From the NCBI GenBank assembly GCA_944327225.1, contig CALVGZ010000014.1:1-54497 (forward strand): a stretch of DNA of 54,497 nucleotides, given 5' to 3'. A program made the position numbers and the translations under genes. Source of the DNA: Candidatus Gastranaerophilales bacterium (GTDB lineage: Bacteria > Cyanobacteriota > Vampirovibrionia > Gastranaerophilales > Gastranaerophilaceae). This document shows positions 51,677 through 54,497 of this stretch, piece after piece (the stretch's first letter is position 1; every line of letters starts with the position of its first letter). The notes beneath the pieces were generated by a model. That model was given only the letters and a program-made list of their open reading frames with translations. It did no database searches and was not told where the DNA came from.

Positions 51677-53166
51677 ATGCAGTTATTTATACAAGAGTAT
51701 CTACAACAGAACAAGCTAAACACGGATATAGTTTGGCAAGCCAAGAATTAGAATGTAAAAAGTTTGCTGAAAAAGAAGGCATGAAGGTTGTTAAAATATA
51801 CAGAGAAGAAGGTGTTAGTGCAAAAACAACTAATAGACCACAATTGCAAAACTTAATTAAATTTTGTATAGAGAATAAAAAATCAATCAATTGTATAATT
51901 GTTTGGAAATTTGATAGATTTACCAGAAAATTAGAAGACCAAATTGAGTTATTTGGGAAAATGCAAAAATATAATATAAGAATTTTATCAGCAACCGAAA
52001 ACAACGAAGAAAGTGCTATTGGTAATTTGGTAAGAAATGTAATTGGTACATTTGCTCAATTTGAAAATGATATTAAATCAGAAAGAGTTACAGCCGGCAT
52101 GAAAGAGGCTTTTTTGCAAGGTAATTGGCTTTGGAAAGCTCCTATTGGCTACAAAATGATAGGTAAAAAATTGTATATTGATGAAATAAAAGGCTCACAT
52201 ATCAAAAAGATTTTTGAAGATTTTGCTACTGGACTTTACAGACAAACAGATTTATTAAACTACTTAAAAGACAATAATATTAAAATAAGTGCAAATACAT
52301 TATGCGATTTATTAAGAAAACCTGTTTATTATGGATATTTAGTAAATGAAAAATATTCAAAAGAACCTATAAAAGGAGATTTTGAACCAATTGTTGATGA
52401 ACAAACTTTTTATAGGGTTCAAGCTATTCTAAATGGCAATAAGGCTCAAGCAGTACCACATTTAAGACAAAATCCTATGTTTCCGTTAAAACAATTTATT
52501 ACATGTCCTTATTGCAATCAATCGCTAACAGGAGATACTCCACATGGAAGGAAAGGTCAAAAGTATTATTACTATAGATGTTATAACAAAGATTGTATAG
52601 CTCATTTTAATATTTCTAAAGACAAATTGGAAAATAATTTTGTAGAATATTTAACAAAAATAAAACCAGATAAATCGTTATTAAAGTTGTTTAAAACTAT
52701 CATGAATGATGTATACAATAAAAGCACAGAAGAAGCTAGAAATAGCTATAATAGTTTTAATAAACAATTAGAAGGTATAAATAACAATAAAAGTAAATTG
52801 CTTGATTTATTAATTGAAGAAAAAATTTCTAGTGATGCTTATAAGATGAAAGTTGAACAATTTGAAAAAGCAGAATTAGACTTAAAATCTAAAATTGCAG
52901 TAAATGATATACCAGAAAATGATTTTAATGAATGCCTAGAATATGCCTGTAATGTTTTAGATAATCTAGATAAGTTTTGGCTTAATAGCAAAATTGATAT
53001 TAAAGAAAGATTGCAAAAAATAATATTTCCAAATGGATTAAGATACGAAAGTGGAGTTTTTCGAAACAGCCAAATGTCAAGCCTATTCAAAATAATAGGC
53101 ACCTTATCGGTGCCTTCTATTAATATGGTACCCCCAAGCGAATTCGAATCGCTGTCTACACCGTGA
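51673..53166 (+). CDS. Large serine recombinase (site-specific integrase)
   Basis: A 497-residue integrase. Catalytic domain 1-140 with Ser10 in YTRVSTTEQ and the KFDRFTR segment; recombinase domain about 150-260 (APIGYKM...LRKPVYYGYLVNEKY); zinc ribbon with C278, C281, C303, C308; coiled coil about 330-400; then a helical end with IIFPNGLRYESGVFRNS. The last 13 residues (MVPPSEFESLSTP) are read from tRNA-Glu antisense across attR, so they come from the host, not the element. It would integrate and, with a helper, excise this element. Confidence 0.93.
   Translation: MNAVIYTRVSTTEQAKHGYSLASQELECKKFAEKEGMKVVKIYREEGVSAKTTNRPQLQNLIKFCIENKKSINCIIVWKFDRFTRKLEDQIELFGKMQKYNIRILSATENNEESAIGNLVRNVIGTFAQFENDIKSERVTAGMKEAFLQGNWLWKAPIGYKMIGKKLYIDEIKGSHIKKIFEDFATGLYRQTDLLNYLKDNNIKISANTLCDLLRKPVYYGYLVNEKYSKEPIKGDFEPIVDEQTFYRVQAILNGNKAQAVPHLRQNPMFPLKQFITCPYCNQSLTGDTPHGRKGQKYYYYRCYNKDCIAHFNISKDKLENNFVEYLTKIKPDKSLLKLFKTIMNDVYNKSTEEARNSYNSFNKQLEGINNNKSKLLDLLIEEKISSDAYKMKVEQFEKAELDLKSKIAVNDIPENDFNECLEYACNVLDNLDKFWLNSKIDIKERLQKIIFPNGLRYESGVFRNSQMSSLFKIIGTLSVPSINMVPPSEFESLSTP
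53081..53114 (+). other. Two overlapping hairpins before attR
   Basis: GCCTATT-CAAAAT-AATAGGC (53081-53100) and GGCACC-TTATC-GGTGCC (53098-53114) share three bases, so only one can form fully at a time. They lie in the recombinase 3' coding end, 12 bases from the attachment core. They may be arms of the att site or a weak terminator; no T-run follows. Confidence 0.4.
53126..53134. repeat. attR: right copy of the attachment core in tRNA-Glu
   Basis: TGGTACCCC at the tRNA 3' end, direct repeat of 43045-43053. Confidence 0.7.
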
Positions 53167-53201
53167 AAGGGTGTTGTCCTAGGCCTCTAGACGATGGGGG
53201 C
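53126..53201 (-). tRNA. tRNA-Glu(TTC), attachment site of the element
   Basis: On the minus strand: acceptor GCCCCCA/TGGGGGT, D-arm with AGAGGCCTAGGAC, anticodon arm ACACC-CTTTCAC-GGTGT with anticodon TTC, T-arm AGCGA-TTCGAAT-TCGCT, encoded CCA at 53128-53126. The structure is intact because the element supplies or keeps the 3' end. It follows the 199-residue gene (stop at 53209) by 7 bases on the same strand and may be processed from that transcript. Confidence 0.95.
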
Positions 53202-53208
53202 ATAAAAC

Positions 53209-53808
53209 TTATTTCTTTTCGCCATATACAAACAAACCAATAATATCATTCAATTTATTTAATTGTTTTTGATAACTTGCAGCTTGTTTTTCCAATGTGC
53301 GAATATTGCTTTTATATTCTTGAATTGTATAATTACAATCCTTGATTGAGCTATTTAAGCAATCCCTTACTCTTTGAGCATCCTGAAGAACTGTTTTCAT
53401 CGGTATTCCAAGAGCTTCTATTGTCTGCCTAATTATTTGAGCTCCTGTTTGCCTTGGAACACCCGTCGGCAATTGAGAAATCAGTCTCTTTAAAACGTTG
53501 ATGTTGTTTGGCATTTCAAATTCTTCAACATCTTCTTCATTTTCAATTGACAATTTTAAATCAGGATTTGGAACAACTTCATCCTGTTTAACCGTAAACA
53601 CAGGTTGATAATCTTTTGCACTTCCGCCAAAATCAAATGAACTTTCAGAAGAAGTATCTTCAAGACCATCAAGAGATAACTCGTCGCTATCGTCAAAGCT
53701 GTCCATAGGGTTTTCAGAATTTAATTCCGTTGTTTCTTCAAAGTCCTGTTGCTTAAGTGCATCTACTATTTTTTTACCCATATTTTTTGGTAATTCTTTT
53801 TCTTGCAT
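53209..53808 (-). CDS. Acidic/coiled-coil protein, unknown
   Basis: A 199-residue soluble protein: acidic, low-complexity N-terminal half (SENPMDSFDDSDELSLDGLEDTSSESSFDFGG), then a conserved-looking segment LISQLPTGVPRQTGAQIIRQTIEALGIPMKTVLQDAQ and a coiled coil to the end (NYTIQEYKSNIRTLEKQAASYQKQ). No family recognised. AGGAG precedes the ATG. It runs straight into tRNA-Glu on the same strand. Confidence 0.7.
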   Translation of the reverse strand: MQEKELPKNMGKKIVDALKQQDFEETTELNSENPMDSFDDSDELSLDGLEDTSSESSFDFGGSAKDYQPVFTVKQDEVVPNPDLKLSIENEEDVEEFEMPNNINVLKRLISQLPTGVPRQTGAQIIRQTIEALGIPMKTVLQDAQRVRDCLNSSIKDCNYTIQEYKSNIRTLEKQAASYQKQLNKLNDIIGLFVYGEKK

Positions 53809-53951
53809 TTAGCAACTCCTTCTATGTCTACTTCAGAATAACTCTGTAAGTATATATAACCAAAAAAAAATTTGTTTGTCAAACGCAATGATTTGTTTTA
53901 CTTAAAAAAAATTAATATCGAGTGTGGTTTATACATTCAATTTATAATATT

Positions 53952-54236
53952 TTAAAAAAAACTAAAATCATCCTCTTCAAAATCATTTCCAATTAAATCA
54001 ATTTCTTCTTTAAAATATTCCAAGTCAATATTTTCGTAAGCCAAAACAATTAAATTAGGATTTTTGTAAAGTTCATTACGCCATTTATGAATTAATTTTG
54101 CAGCATATTTTTTATCTGAGCTTTTTTTATTCAATATTTCGCACGCTTTTTTTCCGCCAGAGTACGCCAATAATGCCCTTCTTTTAAAGGGTTTTGAAAA
54201 ATGCAATCTTACTTTATCAACAGATTTGTTATTCAT
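53952..54236 (-). CDS. Small basic/acidic protein, unknown
   Basis: A 94-residue protein with a basic N-terminal half (KVRLHFSKPFKRRALLAYSGGKKACEILNKK) and an acidic tail (EEIDLIGNDFEEDDFSFF). No family recognised. Its leader carries a TATAAT box and a 7-bp dyad. Confidence 0.55.
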   Translation of the reverse strand: MNNKSVDKVRLHFSKPFKRRALLAYSGGKKACEILNKKSSDKKYAAKLIHKWRNELYKNPNLIVLAYENIDLEYFKEEIDLIGNDFEEDDFSFF

Positions 54237-54253
54237 TTTCTAAGTCAATAAAC

Positions 54254-54287
54254 TACAACTATTACAGTTGTATCTTATTTTATTATA
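54254..54287 (-). promoter_or_regulatory. Promoter and dyad upstream of the 94-residue gene
   Basis: TATAAT on the minus strand (54287-54282), then TACAACT-N5-AGTTGTA (54254-54272) just after the expected start of transcription. An operator or 5' hairpin in a leader of about 39 bases. Confidence 0.4.
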
Positions 54288-54363
54288 CTTTATAAATCTT
54301 AGTATTTATTAATTTAAATAGCAATTTTTTTAACAGTTTAATACACATATAACTTTATAATAA

Positions 54364-54497
54364 GCTGAGGAAAAATGTCTGTTAATGCAAATAAGAAAAA
54401 ATACAATACGAAAAACAGGTGCAATGAGAACAAAAGAAGGTATTAGGGGTAAAGTTGCAACTGGTCAATATCCTAATCATCCACCTTATGGTTATAA
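54364..54497 (+). pseudogene. Remnant of a second serine recombinase (no catalytic domain; cut by window edge)
   Basis: An open frame from just after TAA (54361-54363) contains GAMRTKEGIRGKVATGQYPN followed by HPPYGY, the junction between catalytic and recombinase domains of large serine recombinases. It aligns with ERVTAGMKEAFLQGN...APIGYK of the element integrase. The 100-base region before it holds no catalytic-domain sequence (no YxRxS), so the 5' part is missing. It continues past the window. Confidence 0.6.

Larger units (their letters stand above)
43045..53134. mobile_element. Integrative element in tRNA-Glu, about 10.1 kb, defence cargo
   Basis: Bounded by TGGTACCCC direct repeats, with a large serine recombinase at the tRNA-proximal end and the old tRNA terminator stranded outside the far end. 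Cargo in order: probable kwaA and kwaB, a NACHT NTPase (opposite strand), zinc-ribbon protein, XRE regulator, membrane protein, unknown gene, MerR-like regulator, 47-codon gene, recombinase. No capsid, packaging or conjugation genes are seen, so it is not an intact phage or self-transmissible element by its own genes. Confidence 0.75.

Overview
The window is an AT-rich bacterial chromosome segment with short intergenic gaps. Several clues point to a gut-type relative of Cyanobacteria (Vampirovibrionia/Melainabacteria, probably Gastranaerophilales). The tmRNA on the minus strand reads a tag ANNVVKADFAPRAIAA, which resembles the ANNIV... tags of Cyanobacteria. The base composition and several lineage-style proteins with an N-terminal SFQKKL or SFSGN signature agree. 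The assignment is inference; no 16S gene is present.

Layout. 1-4.9 kb: 5' end of proS, then three consecutive, very divergent NuoL/NuoM/NuoN-like membrane proteins and a small secreted protein. 5-12 kb: ispG, two paralogous GT39-like membrane glycosyltransferases flanking a phosphodiesterase, and a TPR protein. 12-26 kb: gatA, yraN, a five-gene operon (nfeD-like, OmpR-type regulator, sensor kinase, tadA, TIGR02757), a YkuE-like phosphoesterase, a dGTPase-like HD protein, twin GNAT-like proteins, bioA, and a TPR-kinase-Xer recombinase operon. 26-33 kb: a compact purine operon purS-Q-L-F-M ending in a purN-purD fusion. 33-43 kb: MsbA-like ABC transporter, two tRNA-Val genes with their own promoters and terminators, secreted and membrane proteins, an EF-hand/coiled-coil/CHAP-like protein, an FHA protein, tmRNA, a thioredoxin-like protein, cysK, a secreted nuclease-like protein and an XRE regulator.

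43.0-53.1 kb is a roughly 10.1-kb integrative element inserted in the 3' end of tRNA-Glu(TTC). A 9-bp direct repeat (TGGTACCCC) marks both ends. The displaced tRNA-Glu terminator hairpin lies just outside the left end. A large serine recombinase lies at the right end, with its reading frame running into the tRNA. The cargo looks like antiviral defence: a probable Kiwa pair (KwaA membrane protein, KwaB DUF4868-like) convergent with a 1071-residue NACHT/STAND NTPase that has a C-terminal membrane segment. XRE and MerR-like regulators with visible operator-like dyads, a membrane-anchored protein and small accessory proteins complete it. If the circular form is rebuilt from the two ends, the recombinase frame continues across attP into a different 26-codon ending, so integration would swap its C-terminus.

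Beyond the element are two uncharacterised proteins and, at the right edge, a fragment of a second, different serine recombinase lacking its catalytic domain. A recurring pattern across the window is a -10-like hexamer ending 6-9 bases before the start codon with no Shine-Dalgarno, suggesting common leaderless mRNAs.
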